64,000 nucleotides of DNA from an uncultured Thalassotalea sp. (GCA_947492575.1 CANLNK010000002.1:221304-285303); one strand, 5' to 3'. Numbered from the stretch's first letter, positions 16,904-27,055 are shown. Translations and numbers: made by a program. The notes: generated by a model from the sequence alone, not told the origin.

Positions 16904-17596
16904 ATGAGCAAAACCAAGATTTTTTTAACTTTTCTACTTATTTTGATCTATTTTTCTACTGCAGCTAATGCCGAGACTTACGATCGTGCTTACCTTGAAA
17001 ACTTGGCTAAAAATGCTGTAACAGAAGCTTTCGTCAACGATTCAAGTGAACACATTTCTATTACCGTTAGTCGCTTGGACCCTCGATTGGTGATACAACC
17101 GTGTGGTGGGCAATTGAACGCCAATATACCTGAAAAATTGAGCGGTAGAAATGTCAATGTCAAAATAAACTGTTCTGGATCAACACCCTGGCACCTCTAT
17201 GTGCCTGTTAGATTGAGTGTGCAAGCCCCTGCCCTCGTGGCAAAACAAGCGATCAGTAAGGATAGCGTTCTAACTGAAAATAATGTCGAAATTGTGTTTG
17301 TCGATAAACATCAAATACGTGGGGAACCCATCACCAATATAAACGACGTACTGGGTGCAAAGACCAAACGTAATATTAGCCAAGGTAAATCAATAAATCG
17401 CAAGCACATTTGCCTAGTATGTAAAGGTGACCAAGTTATATTAGAAGCAGCAAGCTCAGTATTATCAATTAAAACAGCCGGAACATCACTAGGTAATGGC
17501 CATTGTGGCGATAAAGTACGTGTCAAAAACAACCGTTCTGGCAAGACTGTATTTGGCATCATCAAAGGGATCAATAAAGTCGCAATTAATTTATAA
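16904..17596 (+). CDS. flgA: FlgA, chaperone for flagellar P-ring assembly
   Basis: Periplasmic chaperone for FlgI, 230 residues. The N-terminus is a signal peptide (KIFLTFLLILIYFSTAANA, cut after ANA). The C-terminal half has the SAF fold typical of FlgA (PALVAKQAISKDSVLTENNVEIVFVDK, then GAKTKRNISQGKSI). Cysteines in VIQPCGGQL, KINCSG and HICLVCKGD may form disulfides in the periplasm. The region before the ATG is A-rich with no clear Shine-Dalgarno. It heads flgA-flgM-flgN, the usual order in polar-flagellum clusters. Confidence 0.93.
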   Translation: MSKTKIFLTFLLILIYFSTAANAETYDRAYLENLAKNAVTEAFVNDSSEHISITVSRLDPRLVIQPCGGQLNANIPEKLSGRNVNVKINCSGSTPWHLYVPVRLSVQAPALVAKQAISKDSVLTENNVEIVFVDKHQIRGEPITNINDVLGAKTKRNISQGKSINRKHICLVCKGDQVILEAASSVLSIKTAGTSLGNGHCGDKVRVKNNRSGKTVFGIIKGINKVAINL

Positions 17597-17603
17597 AAAA
17601 CTA

Positions 17604-17630
17604 TAAAGAATTTAAGAAAATAGCCGATAA
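17604..17630 (+). promoter_or_regulatory. Sigma-28 (FliA) promoter for flgM
   Basis: TAAAGAAT, 11 bases, GCCGATAA: the -10 box is a perfect match and the -35 box close to consensus. It lies between flgA and flgM, about 40 bases before the flgM ATG. Confidence 0.92.
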
Positions 17631-17670
17631 TAATGTAGAATGAATTTAGTTCTTGATGTGAGAAATCAAA

Positions 17671-17985
17671 ATGGCTATTAATATCAACAACTTGAATAAC
17701 GCGAACCAAGTTAGTCGAAATTTACAGCAGCAAGCTGACGTGAAAAATCAAGCGACACAAAATGCTAATAACTCTGCACAGACGGCAAAAGTAGGACAAG
17801 ACTCTGTTTCTTTGACGCCACAAGCTAAGCAATTAGCTGAAATGCAAAAGAAAGAGACTAATGGGCCTGACGTGAACCAGAAAAAAGTTGAAAAGCTAAA
17901 AGAGGCAATTCAATCTGGTGCTTATAAAGTTGATGCGGAAAAACTGGCGGAAAGTATCGCGAAATTCGAGTTCGACCTAATCTAG
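17671..17985 (+). CDS. flgM: Anti-sigma-28 factor FlgM
   Basis: Inhibits FliA until the hook is complete, then is exported through the flagellum. 104 residues, typical size. The N-terminal half is polar and Asn/Gln-rich, as expected for a disordered export substrate (MAININNLNNANQVSRNLQQ). The C-terminal half has the conserved FlgM segment (DSVSLTPQAKQLAEMQKK, later KVEKLKEAIQSGAYKVDAEKLAESIAKFE) that binds sigma-28. Its own sigma-28 promoter creates the known negative feedback. flgN follows after 33 bases. Confidence 0.96.
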   Translation: MAININNLNNANQVSRNLQQQADVKNQATQNANNSAQTAKVGQDSVSLTPQAKQLAEMQKKETNGPDVNQKKVEKLKEAIQSGAYKVDAEKLAESIAKFEFDLI

Positions 17986-18018
17986 AAACGAACACCCCAT
18001 TAAGTATGAAGGTAGTGC

Positions 18019-18447
18019 ATGACAGCAGGAATTTCAGAGCAGTTGTTGAACAAACAACTAGAACAACTCAGCGAATTAGAAACACTACTTAAAGAAGAGC
18101 GGGAAGTGCTGACCAAGCAAGACCCAAAAGCTTTGTTAACTTTAACAGAGCAAAAAGAGCAACTCTTAACATCTATCGAAAACTTCGATAAGACTATTGG
18201 CAACAACCAACAGTTTTTAGCAGATAAACAACAAGGGCTTGTTGATGATCAACTTGAAGAAGTGCAAGCCGCACTCATCCGCTGCCAAGAGTTAAACGAA
18301 GTTAATGGCCAGATAATCAATCATTCACAAGTTGCCGTAGAAAGAGTAAAAACTCGCCTGCTAGAGCGACATAGCAAGAACTCTGTCACCTACGATGCCA
18401 AAGGTAAGAAAAGCGCAGGGTTGAGTAGTATCGGCATTAAAGCATAG
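18019..18447 (+). CDS. flgN: FlgN, chaperone for FlgK and FlgL
   Basis: Cytosolic type III export chaperone for the hook-associated proteins, 142 residues. Almost entirely predicted helical and charged (LLNKQLEQLSELETLLKEEREVLTKQDPKALLTLTEQKEQLL), with the mid-protein LIRCQELNEVNGQIINHSQVAVERV that is typical of FlgN. Sequence conservation in this family is low, so the call depends partly on position after flgM. GAAGGT before the ATG is the ribosome binding site. It is followed by a 27-bp inverted repeat shared with pssA. Confidence 0.92.
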   Translation: MTAGISEQLLNKQLEQLSELETLLKEEREVLTKQDPKALLTLTEQKEQLLTSIENFDKTIGNNQQFLADKQQGLVDDQLEEVQAALIRCQELNEVNGQIINHSQVAVERVKTRLLERHSKNSVTYDAKGKKSAGLSSIGIKA

Positions 18448-18494
18448 CTTGAATTAGCTTTAGCTAAAGGTAACGAGAGTAACCTTAACACTTC

Positions 18495-18552
18495 AAAGTT
18501 TAACGCAATAAAAAGCCATCATATTTGATGGCTTTTTATTGCGTTAAACTTT
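18495..18552. terminator. Very long bidirectional terminator between flgN and pssA
   Basis: Two perfectly complementary 27-base arms (18495-18521 and 18526-18552) surround a 4-base loop. The inner stem AAAAAGCCATCA/TGATGGCTTTTT is an ordinary bidirectional terminator; the arms extend a further 15 bp into AAAGTTTAACGCAAT. It serves convergent flgN and pssA. Confidence 0.9.
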
Positions 18553-18562
18553 TCTATCTAAA

Positions 18563-19435
18563 CTAAGGAGTCTTTTTGTCCTCTTGCTTTTGGCTTGAGA
18601 CTTCTTCGTTTTCATCCGAAGTGTCAACTTCCTCGGTTTTCGCATCACCTTTGTTATTATGCGTGAAATCAGCATCCTGCTCATCATCTCCTACCACATG
18701 CTCCAACTTAAGCTTTTTAACTGAACGAATCGTGGTAAATGGACCAGAGCATGCATACAACACGAAGACCGCTGTCAACAACTCTGCTGGGCTTGCGGCG
18801 ATTACGACAAATACGAGAACGATAAACAACACAACAACAAAGTTTACTTTGCCTCGCCAATCAACTTCTTTGAAACTGTTATAGCGGAAATTACTCACCA
18901 TCAACAGCCCTGTAATGATCGTCAATATGCCCATAATCAAGCCATAGTCATGACCATTTACTTGATATTCAGTCCCAGTCCAAACGATACTCGCAATAAC
19001 ACCAGCTGCTGCTGGGCTTGCTAGACCTTGGAAATAGCGCTTATCGGCAACACCGACTTGTGTATTAAACCTTGCCAATCGTAGTGCCGCACCAGCGACA
19101 AAAACAAACGCTGCCAACCAGCCAAATTTCCCCATGTCAGCTAACGCCCAGTTGTAAGCAACCAAGCCTGGTGCGATACCGAAAGACACCATGTCAGCCA
19201 TACTATCGTATTCAGCACCAAATTCACTTTGGGTATTTGTCATGCGGGCGACGCGGCCATCGAGTCCGTCGAAAATCATCGCGACAAATATAGCAATGGC
19301 CGCAGATTCAAAATGCCCATTCATTGAAGATACAACGGCATAAAAGCCTGAAAATAAGCCGGCAGTCGTTAATAAATTAGGCAATAAGTAGATGCCTCTA
19401 TTTTGATTACCTGTGTTTGAGTTCGATGCTTTCAT
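18563..19435 (-). CDS. pssA: CDP-diacylglycerol-serine O-phosphatidyltransferase
   Basis: Makes phosphatidylserine, the precursor of phosphatidylethanolamine, from CDP-diacylglycerol and serine. 290 residues, an integral membrane protein of the CDP-alcohol phosphotransferase family: the signature is seen as DGLDGRVARMTNTQSEFGAEYDSMADMVSFG, containing the D-G-x2-D-G-x2-A-R-x8-G-x3-D-x3-D pattern. Several hydrophobic helices follow (WLAAFVFVAGAALRLARF, FVVVLFIVLVFVVIAAS). The last 45 residues form a highly charged tail (EVDTSDENEEVSSQKQEDKKTP) that is probably disordered. This is the multi-pass membrane type, not the E. coli peripheral type. Confidence 0.93.
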   Translation of the reverse strand: MKASNSNTGNQNRGIYLLPNLLTTAGLFSGFYAVVSSMNGHFESAAIAIFVAMIFDGLDGRVARMTNTQSEFGAEYDSMADMVSFGIAPGLVAYNWALADMGKFGWLAAFVFVAGAALRLARFNTQVGVADKRYFQGLASPAAAGVIASIVWTGTEYQVNGHDYGLIMGILTIITGLLMVSNFRYNSFKEVDWRGKVNFVVVLFIVLVFVVIAASPAELLTAVFVLYACSGPFTTIRSVKKLKLEHVVGDDEQDADFTHNNKGDAKTEEVDTSDENEEVSSQKQEDKKTP

Positions 19436-19632
19436 ACAAGCTACCCAAATCCCTTCGCATGATTAAAAAGGCGTAATTTAGCACAAAGAGGTTATTTTGG
19501 CATTACGAATTTGAGTAACTAAAGCTCTAATGCTAGGGAAAAAACGTTGTAAAACTGTAACTTTAATGGTTAATATGCTTTTGTACTATAATCCTTATGG
19601 CGAAGATGCTTGTTTGTATAAGGCTACGGAAT

Positions 19633-20088
19633 ATGCGTAAAAACGGTTTATCTTTATTACTGGTGCTACTACCGCTTACAGCTACAGCGCAGGACGCGCG
19701 TGTTTATAGATGGGTGGATAGTAATAACGTAGTGCACTTTAGCTTCGAACATCCAAGTGATAAAGATTATGCAGAAGTTGATGTTAAAGTGTCGTACAAA
19801 CCAGTACCTAAATCTAACGATTCAAACACAGCTTCATCTCCAGCTCCTCTAAATACAAATAACGAAATCGAAACGCAAACTGAGCAGTTGTCATCAGAAA
19901 TTGAAATGAACAAAGAATTGATGGCAAAAAATTGTGAAGCCGCGAAAGTGAATATCAAAGTGCTAGGTGGTTACGAGAAGGTATTGCTTAAGCAAGAGGA
20001 TGGTACAGAGCGTTTGCTAACGCCTGAAGAAAAGCAAGCTCAGTTAGAGCTGAGTCAACAACAACTCAAAGATTTCTGCCCCGAATAA
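19633..20088 (+). CDS. DUF4124 domain-containing periplasmic protein
   Basis: 151 residues from the ATG at 19633, which directly opens a signal peptide (MRKNGLSLLLVLLPLTATAQ, cut after TAQ or TAT-A). The DUF4124 domain follows at once: VYRWVDSNNVVHFSFEHPSD resembles the typical Y-x-W-x-D-x2-G-x-x-H-F pattern. The rest is a Ser/Pro-rich linker and a predicted helical C-terminus with LLKQEDGTERLLTPEEKQAQLELSQQQL. Function unknown; such proteins are common exported small proteins of gammaproteobacteria. A TATAAT lies at 19587-19592, but no good -35 box was found. Confidence 0.85.
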   Translation: MRKNGLSLLLVLLPLTATAQDARVYRWVDSNNVVHFSFEHPSDKDYAEVDVKVSYKPVPKSNDSNTASSPAPLNTNNEIETQTEQLSSEIEMNKELMAKNCEAAKVNIKVLGGYEKVLLKQEDGTERLLTPEEKQAQLELSQQQLKDFCPE

Positions 20089-20152
20089 CCAACACACAAG
20101 TAACGTTTGTTGGTTGTGAATCTATGTAATTGGTTTTTCAAAAACAATAGTC

Positions 20153-20188
20153 AAAAAAGGCAACTAGGCATGTAACCTCCTAATTGCC
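20153..20188 (-). terminator. Terminator after clpB
   Basis: On the minus strand GGCAATTAGG pairs with CCTAGTTGCC (10 bp including one G-U pair), followed by six T residues. It lies about 30 bases after the clpB stop. Confidence 0.82.
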
Positions 20189-20215
20189 ATAAGACTAATT
20201 CGCGCTTTTAGTTCG

Positions 20216-22789
20216 TTAACTCAAAAACTGAAAACCGTCAGCTCCTGCTGAGATGACAAGCTTACTTCCTTTTGTGAATTCACCAGCAAGCAAGCGCTGA
20301 GCTAATGGATTTTCAATATCGTTTTGAATCGCTCGTTTTAACGGGCGAGCGCCAAACAGTGGATCAAAGCCAACTTCTGCTATTTTTGCCAATGCGCTGT
20401 CTTCAACTACTAAGTTAATTTCTTGCTCAGCTAAACGAGCACTTAAGCCTTGTAGCTGAATTTTTGCAATTTCAGCAATTTGCTCAGCTTCTAACGGATG
20501 GAAAACAACCGTATCGTCAACGCGATTAATAAATTCTGGTTTGAAGTGATGACCTAATTCTGTCATCACCGAGGCTCGCATCTGCTCATAGTTTTCATTA
20601 CCACCAAAGCTCTGAATGATATCTGAGCCGATATTCGACGTCATAATAATTACCGTATTCTTAAAGTCTACTGTTCGACCTTGGCCGTCCGTTAATCGCC
20701 CATCGTCCAGCACTTGTAGCAGAATATTAAAGACATCAGGATGAGCCTTCTCAACCTCGTCGAGTAACACTACAGAATAAGGTTTTCTGCGCACTGCTTC
20801 AGTTAAATAGCCGCCTTCCTCATAACCAACATAACCAGGTGGTGCACCTACTAAACGAGCAACTGAATGTTTCTCCATAAACTCTGACATATCAACACGG
20901 ATAAGTGCATCTTCGGAATCAAACAAACATTCAGCCAAAGCCTTGGTTAGCTCAGTCTTACCAACCCCAGTTGGGCCCAAAAAGAGGAATGAGCCAATTG
21001 GTTGGTTCGGATCAGCAAGCCCAGCGCGCGAACGCCTAATGGCATTAGATACCGCAACAACAGCTTCAGTTTGCCCTATCACGCGCTTATGAAGCTCTGA
21101 CTCCATTTCAAGTAACTTTTCGCGCTCTTCCGACAGCATTTTTGAGACTGGGATACCGGTTGCTCTGCTTAACACATCGGCAATTTCGACATCTGTTACT
21201 TTATTACGTAGCAGATTCATTTCTTGCATTTCAGCTTGACTGGCTAGGTCGAGTTGCTTCTCTAATCCAGGAATTTTGCCGTACTGTAATTCAGACATCC
21301 TGTTCAGATCGCCTGCTCTACGTGCCGCTTCCAAATCAATGCGTGCTTGCTCAAGATCCGTTTTTATTGCCTGTGTACCATGTAGTGCAGCTTTCTCTGT
21401 TGTCCACACTTCATCAAGCTCATCATAGTTTTGCTGTAACTTATCAATGTCCGTAGAAATTGCTTGTAGACGTTTTATCGATGCCTCGTCATTTTCATTC
21501 TCCAATGCTTTTTCTTCCAGCTTAAGCTGAATAATTTTACGCTCCAATTTGTCTAAATCTTCTGGCTTAGAGTCCATCTGTAAGCGAATACTGGATGCTG
21601 CTTCATCGATCAAATCAATCGCTTTGTCAGGTAATTGACGGTCACTAATATAGCGATGCGAAAGGCTAGCGGCTGCAACTATTGCAGGGTCAGTGATATT
21701 CACTGAGTGATGCAACTCATAGCGTTCTTTCAAGCCACGCAAAATAGCAATTGTATCTTCGACACTGGGCTCTTCCACCAATACTTTTTGGAAACGACGC
21801 TCAAGTGCAGCATCTTTTTCAATATATTGGCGATATTCGTCCAATGTTGTCGCGCCAACACAATGCAAGTCACCACGAGCCAGTGCGGGTTTAAGCATAT
21901 TACCAGCATCCATAGCACCGTCAGTTTTGCCTGCGCCAACCATAGTATGCAATTCGTCTATAAATAAAATGACCTGACCTTCAAGCTTAGCTAATTCATT
22001 AAGCACAGCTTTAAGCCTTTCTTCAAATTCTCCGCGATACTTGGCACCGGCAACTAAAGCGCCCATATCTAGAGACAAGACTTGTTTATTCTTCAAACCT
22101 TCTGGCACTTCATGGTCAACGATACGCTGTGCCAGTCCTTCTACGATAGCTGTTTTACCTACACCTGGGTGACCAATTAACACAGGGTTATTTTTCGTGC
22201 GTCGTTGAAGTACTTGAATAGTGCGGCGAATTTCATCGTCTCGACCGATAACGGGATCCAATTTACCTTGCTCAGCACGTTCTGTGAGGTTGACCGTATA
22301 TTTGTCTAGTGCCTGACGCACATCTTCTGCGTTAGCATCTTTGACATTTTCACCACCGCGAACATGTTCGATCGCATCTTTTAAACGTTTTTCTGTTGCG
22401 CCAAGGTTTTTCAGCAACTGACCCAAAGTACCGGTATCTTCAATTGCTGCTAACAAGAATACGTCTGATGAAATAAAGCTATCATTTAGCTTTTGTGCGT
22501 ATTTGTCACATAAATTCAATATGTTGCCAGTTGTTGCAGATAGTTGAACTTCACCACCAACGCCATGGACTTGCGCTAAGCCCTCTAGCGCCTTTTCAAC
22601 TTGTTGGCGCAAGGCATTGGTATCAACACCCGCACTTTTTAAAATTGGTACAACACTGTTTCCCGACTGCTTTAGTAGGGATAACATTAAATGCAAAGGC
22701 TCAATAAACTGATGATCTTTACCTAAGGCAAGAGATTGTGCATCAGAGATGGCTGATTGAAATGATTGTGTAAATCTGTCTAAACGCAT
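20216..22789 (-). CDS. clpB: ATP-dependent disaggregase ClpB
   Basis: Heat-shock Hsp100 protein that works with DnaK to dissolve aggregates. Starting at the ATG at 22789 it has 857 residues, the same as E. coli ClpB; a TTG four codons upstream overlaps the GGAG ribosome binding site and is not used. Order: N-terminal repeat domain (1-145), AAA1 with Walker A GHPGVGKT near 206-213, the coiled-coil M domain (about 410-525), AAA2 with Walker A GPTGVGKT near 605-612 and [12 protein letters not shown], and the C-terminal domain. A sigma-32-like promoter lies at 22855-22882 and a terminator follows the gene. Confidence 0.98.
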   Translation of the reverse strand: MRLDRFTQSFQSAISDAQSLALGKDHQFIEPLHLMLSLLKQSGNSVVPILKSAGVDTNALRQQVEKALEGLAQVHGVGGEVQLSATTGNILNLCDKYAQKLNDSFISSDVFLLAAIEDTGTLGQLLKNLGATEKRLKDAIEHVRGGENVKDANAEDVRQALDKYTVNLTERAEQGKLDPVIGRDDEIRRTIQVLQRRTKNNPVLIGHPGVGKTAIVEGLAQRIVDHEVPEGLKNKQVLSLDMGALVAGAKYRGEFEERLKAVLNELAKLEGQVILFIDELHTMVGAGKTDGAMDAGNMLKPALARGDLHCVGATTLDEYRQYIEKDAALERRFQKVLVEEPSVEDTIAILRGLKERYELHHSVNITDPAIVAAASLSHRYISDRQLPDKAIDLIDEAASSIRLQMDSKPEDLDKLERKIIQLKLEEKALENENDEASIKRLQAISTDIDKLQQNYDELDEVWTTEKAALHGTQAIKTDLEQARIDLEAARRAGDLNRMSELQYGKIPGLEKQLDLASQAEMQEMNLLRNKVTDVEIADVLSRATGIPVSKMLSEEREKLLEMESELHKRVIGQTEAVVAVSNAIRRSRAGLADPNQPIGSFLFLGPTGVGKTELTKALAECLFDSEDALIRVDMSEFMEKHSVARLVGAPPGYVGYEEGGYLTEAVRRKPYSVVLLDEVEKAHPDVFNILLQVLDDGRLTDGQGRTVDFKNTVIIMTSNIGSDIIQSFGGNENYEQMRASVMTELGHHFKPEFINRVDDTVVFHPLEAEQIAEIAKIQLQGLSARLAEQEINLVVEDSALAKIAEVGFDPLFGARPLKRAIQNDIENPLAQRLLAGEFTKGSKLVISAGADGFQFLS

Positions 22790-22854
22790 ACGGATCTCCA
22801 AGGAAATTCATGGAAAAAACTAAGTGCACTAGCTTTTTAGCTTACTTAACAGAG

Positions 22855-22882
22855 TTATAGGGGCTTCTCTGCCAAATTCAAG
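22855..22882 (-). promoter_or_regulatory. Sigma-32 (heat shock) promoter for clpB
   Basis: The minus strand reads CTTGAA, 13 bases, CCCCTATAA, close to the sigma-32 consensus CTTGAAA-N11-16-CCCCATNT. It lies between the end of pgeF and clpB, about 65 bases before the clpB ATG. Confidence 0.85.
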
Positions 22883-22891
22883 CTGAGAGAT

Positions 22892-23752
22892 TTAGATTAT
22901 TGATTTGGCGCAAATAATACTTGCCATACGCCCCGTCACATTATCTCTTCGATAAGAGTAATATTTGTTAGGTAAGGAGAATGTACATTCAGGAAGGGAC
23001 AGTATTTCTTTGACGTTAAATGTTTTTAATTGTCTGGTCGCTATTTGATGAAGGTCACATAGCCATTTATCAGTCCCTTCAGCCACCTGAAACGCTGATT
23101 GATGGGCGTTATCTTCTGCAATAAATGTTTGCCTAACCTCACCGCCAACTTCAAATACATTAGGACCTATACACGGGCCCAACCAAGCCACCAAGGCCAA
23201 TTCACCTTGCCTACCGGATTGGGCAAACTTCTTCGCCATTACCGCTACCGTTCTCTCGATAATATTTGCTGCAAGGGGTCGCCAGCCACCATGAATAGCA
23301 GCGACAACAGAGCCACAAGCAGAGCTTAGCAAAATAGGAAGACAATCTGCCGTCATCACGGCTAATGCAGCCTTAGGCGAGCTAGTTACCGCTGCATCGG
23401 CAACAATTGCCTGCTGGCTAACGTCATCGATATCTGCCACTTGATCGCCATGTACTTGTTCAAGCCATTGAATTTCAGTGTTTGGCGGTAGGCTGTCGAT
23501 TAGCTCGTGGCGATTAGTTAGCACTTTTTGAGGGTCGTCACCTACATGAAGGCCCAAATTAAACGCATTATATGGTGTTGAGAAAGGTATTTTTGCTGCA
23601 GGAGACTCAGCAACTTTATCAGTTATTTGGTGAGTAACGTTTCCTCGGTTTGTTGTAAATGCAACAACATTATCTGCAGGCCAATCAATGAACTGCAGAT
23701 ATGAGGTGTACCGAGGTCTGCCTGTTGCCACGCTAGAATTCGTCACCAGCAT
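22892..23752 (-). CDS. pgeF: Peptidoglycan editing factor / YfiH-family multicopper-type protein
   Basis: 286-residue YfiH/PgeF family protein. Known members act as purine nucleoside phosphorylase/adenosine deaminase-like enzymes, and E. coli YfiH prevents L-Ser from replacing L-Ala in peptidoglycan. The metal/active-site motifs are visible: IQWLEQVHGDQV, ADAAVTSSPKAALAVMTADCLPILL and VVAAIHGGWRPLAANII, then a C-terminal SYRRDNVTGRMASIICA. The N-terminus is somewhat longer than typical. It overlaps the end of rluD by 20 bases, so the two are translationally coupled; rluD-pgeF-clpB is a conserved gammaproteobacterial order. Confidence 0.92.
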   Translation of the reverse strand: MLVTNSSVATGRPRYTSYLQFIDWPADNVVAFTTNRGNVTHQITDKVAESPAAKIPFSTPYNAFNLGLHVGDDPQKVLTNRHELIDSLPPNTEIQWLEQVHGDQVADIDDVSQQAIVADAAVTSSPKAALAVMTADCLPILLSSACGSVVAAIHGGWRPLAANIIERTVAVMAKKFAQSGRQGELALVAWLGPCIGPNVFEVGGEVRQTFIAEDNAHQSAFQVAEGTDKWLCDLHQIATRQLKTFNVKEILSLPECTFSLPNKYYSYRRDNVTGRMASIICAKSII

Positions 23753-24707
23753 TTAGCTTAGTATCCGCTTTAAGTAGGTCAACAAGCTGGACGAAGTCGT
23801 CTGGTAATTCGGCATGCCATGTCATTAACTCACCCGTAATTGGGTGATATAGCGACAGCATGGCAGCATGAAGTGCCTGTCTTTTAAAGCTTCGTAAATA
23901 CTGAAGTAACTCTGGCGTTGCGTTTTTCGGTGGTCTAGGGCGGCCACCGTATAGCGGATCGCCAACCAAGGGATGCGCAATGTGCGCCATATGCACACGA
24001 ATCTGGTGGGTACGACCGGTTTCAAGGCGAAGTCTTAAACGCGTGTGTAAACGAAACTTCTCCATCACGCGATAATGCGTTACCGATGGGCGACCAGAGA
24101 TGGTTACAGCCATATGTGTGCGCTTGGTAGAGTGTCGCCCAATTGGCTCATCAACTGAACCACCTGCAGTCATAATTCCGTTTGCTACCGCTTCATATTC
24201 ACGGGTAATTTCTCGTGCTTGTAATGCTTCAACTAGGTTAGTCTGAGCGGCAATCGTTTTGGCAACCACCATTAAACCCGTTGTGTCTTTATCAAGACGA
24301 TGAACAATACCAGCACGCGGTACGATTTCTAATTCAGGACAGTGGTGCAGTAAAGCGTTTAGCACCGTACCATCGGGGTTTCCCGCTCCGGGGTGAACAA
24401 CTAAGTCGGCTGGTTTATTAATCACTAAAATATCATTATCTTCATAAACAATATTTAGTGGAATATCTTGTGGTTCGAAGCGCACTTCCGCTTCTATTTC
24501 TGCGTCAATATTAACCTGTTCGCCACCAAACACTTTTTCACGTGCTTTAGTGACAACCTTGTTATCAACTTGTACATTACCCGCTAATATCCATTCTTTT
24601 ATACGCGATCGAGAATAATCAGGAAACATTTCGGCTAACGCTTGGTCTAACCGTTTTCCTAAGCATTCTTCTGGGACAATTTCTTGATGTTGGATAATTT
24701 CAGCCAT
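23733..24707 (-). CDS. rluD: 23S rRNA pseudouridine synthase RluD
   Basis: Converts U1911, U1915 and U1917 of 23S rRNA (E. coli numbering) to pseudouridine. 324 residues from the ATG at 24707, which has AAAGAGA before it; a longer reading from 24794 would add a 29-residue leader not seen in the family. S4 RNA-binding domain at about 15-75 (GKRLDQALAEMFPDYSRSRIKEWI); the catalytic Asp139 is in GIVHRLDKDTTGLMVVAKT. LETGRTHQIRVHMAHI is a further conserved motif. Divergent from bamD. Confidence 0.96.
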   Translation of the reverse strand: MAEIIQHQEIVPEECLGKRLDQALAEMFPDYSRSRIKEWILAGNVQVDNKVVTKAREKVFGGEQVNIDAEIEAEVRFEPQDIPLNIVYEDNDILVINKPADLVVHPGAGNPDGTVLNALLHHCPELEIVPRAGIVHRLDKDTTGLMVVAKTIAAQTNLVEALQAREITREYEAVANGIMTAGGSVDEPIGRHSTKRTHMAVTISGRPSVTHYRVMEKFRLHTRLRLRLETGRTHQIRVHMAHIAHPLVGDPLYGGRPRPPKNATPELLQYLRSFKRQALHAAMLSLYHPITGELMTWHAELPDDFVQLVDLLKADTKLNAGDEF

Positions 24708-24859
24708 TAATGTCTCTTTGCTATCAAATTGTGTTTTGCACTGTGCAAGGCAAGATTGCTGAGTTAGAATGCTGCTCAACAAATAGAAATGCATTTTACC
24801 TTGTTGTGTAGGGCTTTCATAATAATTTTAACGAAAACAAAGTAGTGATAACCGAATAT

Positions 24860-25618
24860 ATGGATAAATTGACTTTAAGAGCCTTGCTATTGGCTGCAGT
24901 TGTCGGCTTAACAGGCTGTTCGTCTTCAGATGTAGAAATTGAGAAAGTTCCAGATCGCTCTGCTCAAGCACTTTTTGCCGATGCCCGTGAAGCGCTAGAT
25001 AACGGTCTTTATCAAAAGGCTATCCAGCTGTTATCTGCCATTGATTCTCGCTTTCCTTTCGGCCCCATTTCACATCAAGTGCAACTCGACTTACTTTACG
25101 CATACTACAAAACAGGTAACGACGAGCAAGGTATTGCTTTGGCAGATCGCTTTTTAAGATTGAATCCAACGCATGCAAATGTAGATTACGTTTACTATAT
25201 GCGCGCGCTGATAAACCTAGCTACTGAAAAGAACCTATTCCAAGACTTTGCTGGCATTGACCGAGCAGACAGAGACCCTTCCGCCTCTCGAGAAGCGTTT
25301 AACGATTTGCGTAGAATTGTCGATGAGTTCCCTGACAGTAAGTATTCAGCAGATGCACGTAAGCGCATGATCGCTATCAAGTCACGTTTAGCCCGATATG
25401 AGTTAGCTGTCGCTGAGTTTTACTTCAAACGCGACGCTTTTGTTTCAGCTGCAAACCGAGCTCGTTACATAGTTGAATACTTCAACCCAAGCCATGAAGT
25501 GGAAGGCGCACTAGAAATGATGGTTGCTTGCTACGATAAGCTTGGTTTAGAAGAATTGAAAACGAATGCATTGCAAGTGCTTGCTGCTAACTACCCTGAT
25601 AACGAGCTAGTTAACTAA
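24860..25618 (+). CDS. bamD: Outer membrane assembly lipoprotein BamD
   Basis: Essential lipoprotein of the Bam complex that folds outer-membrane proteins. From the ATG at 24860 it has 252 residues; an in-frame GTG at 24845 is an alternative. The signal peptide ends in the lipobox GLTGC (Cys20). The mature part is a row of TPR-like helices (SAQALFADAREALDNGLYQKAIQLLSAIDSRFPFGP, later AYYKTGNDEQGIALADRFLRLNPTHANVDYVYYMRAL), the typical BamD start. Divergent from rluD and followed by a strong terminator shared with glnB. Confidence 0.95.
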   Translation: MDKLTLRALLLAAVVGLTGCSSSDVEIEKVPDRSAQALFADAREALDNGLYQKAIQLLSAIDSRFPFGPISHQVQLDLLYAYYKTGNDEQGIALADRFLRLNPTHANVDYVYYMRALINLATEKNLFQDFAGIDRADRDPSASREAFNDLRRIVDEFPDSKYSADARKRMIAIKSRLARYELAVAEFYFKRDAFVSAANRARYIVEYFNPSHEVEGALEMMVACYDKLGLEELKTNALQVLAANYPDNELVN

Positions 25619-25639
25619 GTAAGCGTGAATTCCAGTATT

Positions 25640-25666
25640 AAAAAAGCCGCAAATGCGGCTTTTTTT
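25640..25666. terminator. Bidirectional terminator between bamD and glnB
   Basis: AAAAAAGCCGC, AAAT loop, GCGGCTTTTTTT: a compact stem with A and T runs on the two sides, between convergent genes. Confidence 0.93.
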
Positions 25667-25711
25667 CGATGTGAGCTGACCTAAAAAGGGCTGACAGTTT
25701 AACTTTATTAG

Positions 25712-26071
<360 letters not shown>

Positions 26072-26216
26072 TTACCAACATTCTAAAGCTAAACCGCCTA
26101 AAGCGAAATTGCTAAGCTATGATATTTGAATAATTTTCACTTATAAATACCCTCCACAAGTTAGCTATGTTTTTGATACACTTGTGCTAAACAAACTTCC
26201 CAAGCAAGGAACCCCA

Positions 26217-27050
26217 ATGAACCGTGAAGTGATCATTGACGAAATGCGTGTACTTCCTGAAATTGACGTTAATGTTGAAGTCAAAAGACGAGTTGAGTTT
26301 ATTAAGCGACAGCTGACAAGTTCTTCCTTGAAACACCTTGTACTCGGAATTAGTGGTGGCGTTGACTCCTCTACATGTGGACGTTTGGCTCAGTTAGCAG
26401 TAAGCGAATTGAATCAAGAGCACGAGACAGATGAATACAAATTTATCGCGGTTCGCTTACCTTATGACGTGCAAGCCGATGAAGACGATGCACAAACTGC
26501 ATTGAGCTTTATTCAACCTACTCATGTTGTCACGACTAATATTAAAGAGGGCGCTGATGGTATTAATCAAGAAACATTAAGCGCGCTTGAAGTGGCTGGC
26601 TTAAGTGGTGCAAGCGATAGTCGTATCGATTTCTCTAAAGGAAATGTAAAGGCGAGAACGCGTATGGTCACCCAATATCATATCGCAGGTATTCTCGGTG
26701 GCTTGGTGATTGGTACGGACCACTCAGCAGAAAATATCACTGGCTTCTTCACCAAGTGGGGAGACGGCGCTTGTGATTTAGTACCACTTTTTGGTCTGTC
26801 GAAACGACAAGTACGCCAAATTGCTAAACACCTTGGCGCGCCTGCTATTCTTGTAGAAAAAGCACCTACTGCAGATTTAGAAGATCTAAACCCAGGACTC
26901 AAAGACGAAGATGCATTGGGCTTAAGTTACGATGAACTAGATGACTTTTTGGAAGGTAAGCCTATTACTATTGAAGTTGAACAAGCCATCATCGAGATAT
27001 ACCAGCGTACTCAACACAAGCGTTTAGCAATACCAACTATTTACGATTAA
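26217..27050 (+). CDS. nadE: Ammonia-dependent NAD+ synthetase
   Basis: Amidates nicotinic acid adenine dinucleotide to NAD+ using ATP and ammonia. 277 residues from the ATG at 26217, preceded by AAGGA at good spacing; E. coli NadE has 275. The PP-loop is SGGVDSS at residues 46-52, and [37 protein letters not shown] is the conserved substrate-binding segment. No glutaminase domain is attached, so free ammonia is the donor. Its position beside glnB may be coincidental. A small terminator follows. Confidence 0.96.
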   Translation: MNREVIIDEMRVLPEIDVNVEVKRRVEFIKRQLTSSSLKHLVLGISGGVDSSTCGRLAQLAVSELNQEHETDEYKFIAVRLPYDVQADEDDAQTALSFIQPTHVVTTNIKEGADGINQETLSALEVAGLSGASDSRIDFSKGNVKARTRMVTQYHIAGILGGLVIGTDHSAENITGFFTKWGDGACDLVPLFGLSKRQVRQIAKHLGAPAILVEKAPTADLEDLNPGLKDEDALGLSYDELDDFLEGKPITIEVEQAIIEIYQRTQHKRLAIPTIYD

Positions 27051-27055
27051 CACAC

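Noticed and set aside
19564-19592. TATAAT in front of the DUF4124 gene as a sigma-70 promoter
   Set aside because: The -10 box is perfect, but the sequence at -35 (TAATGG) does not resemble TTGACA and there is no extended -10.
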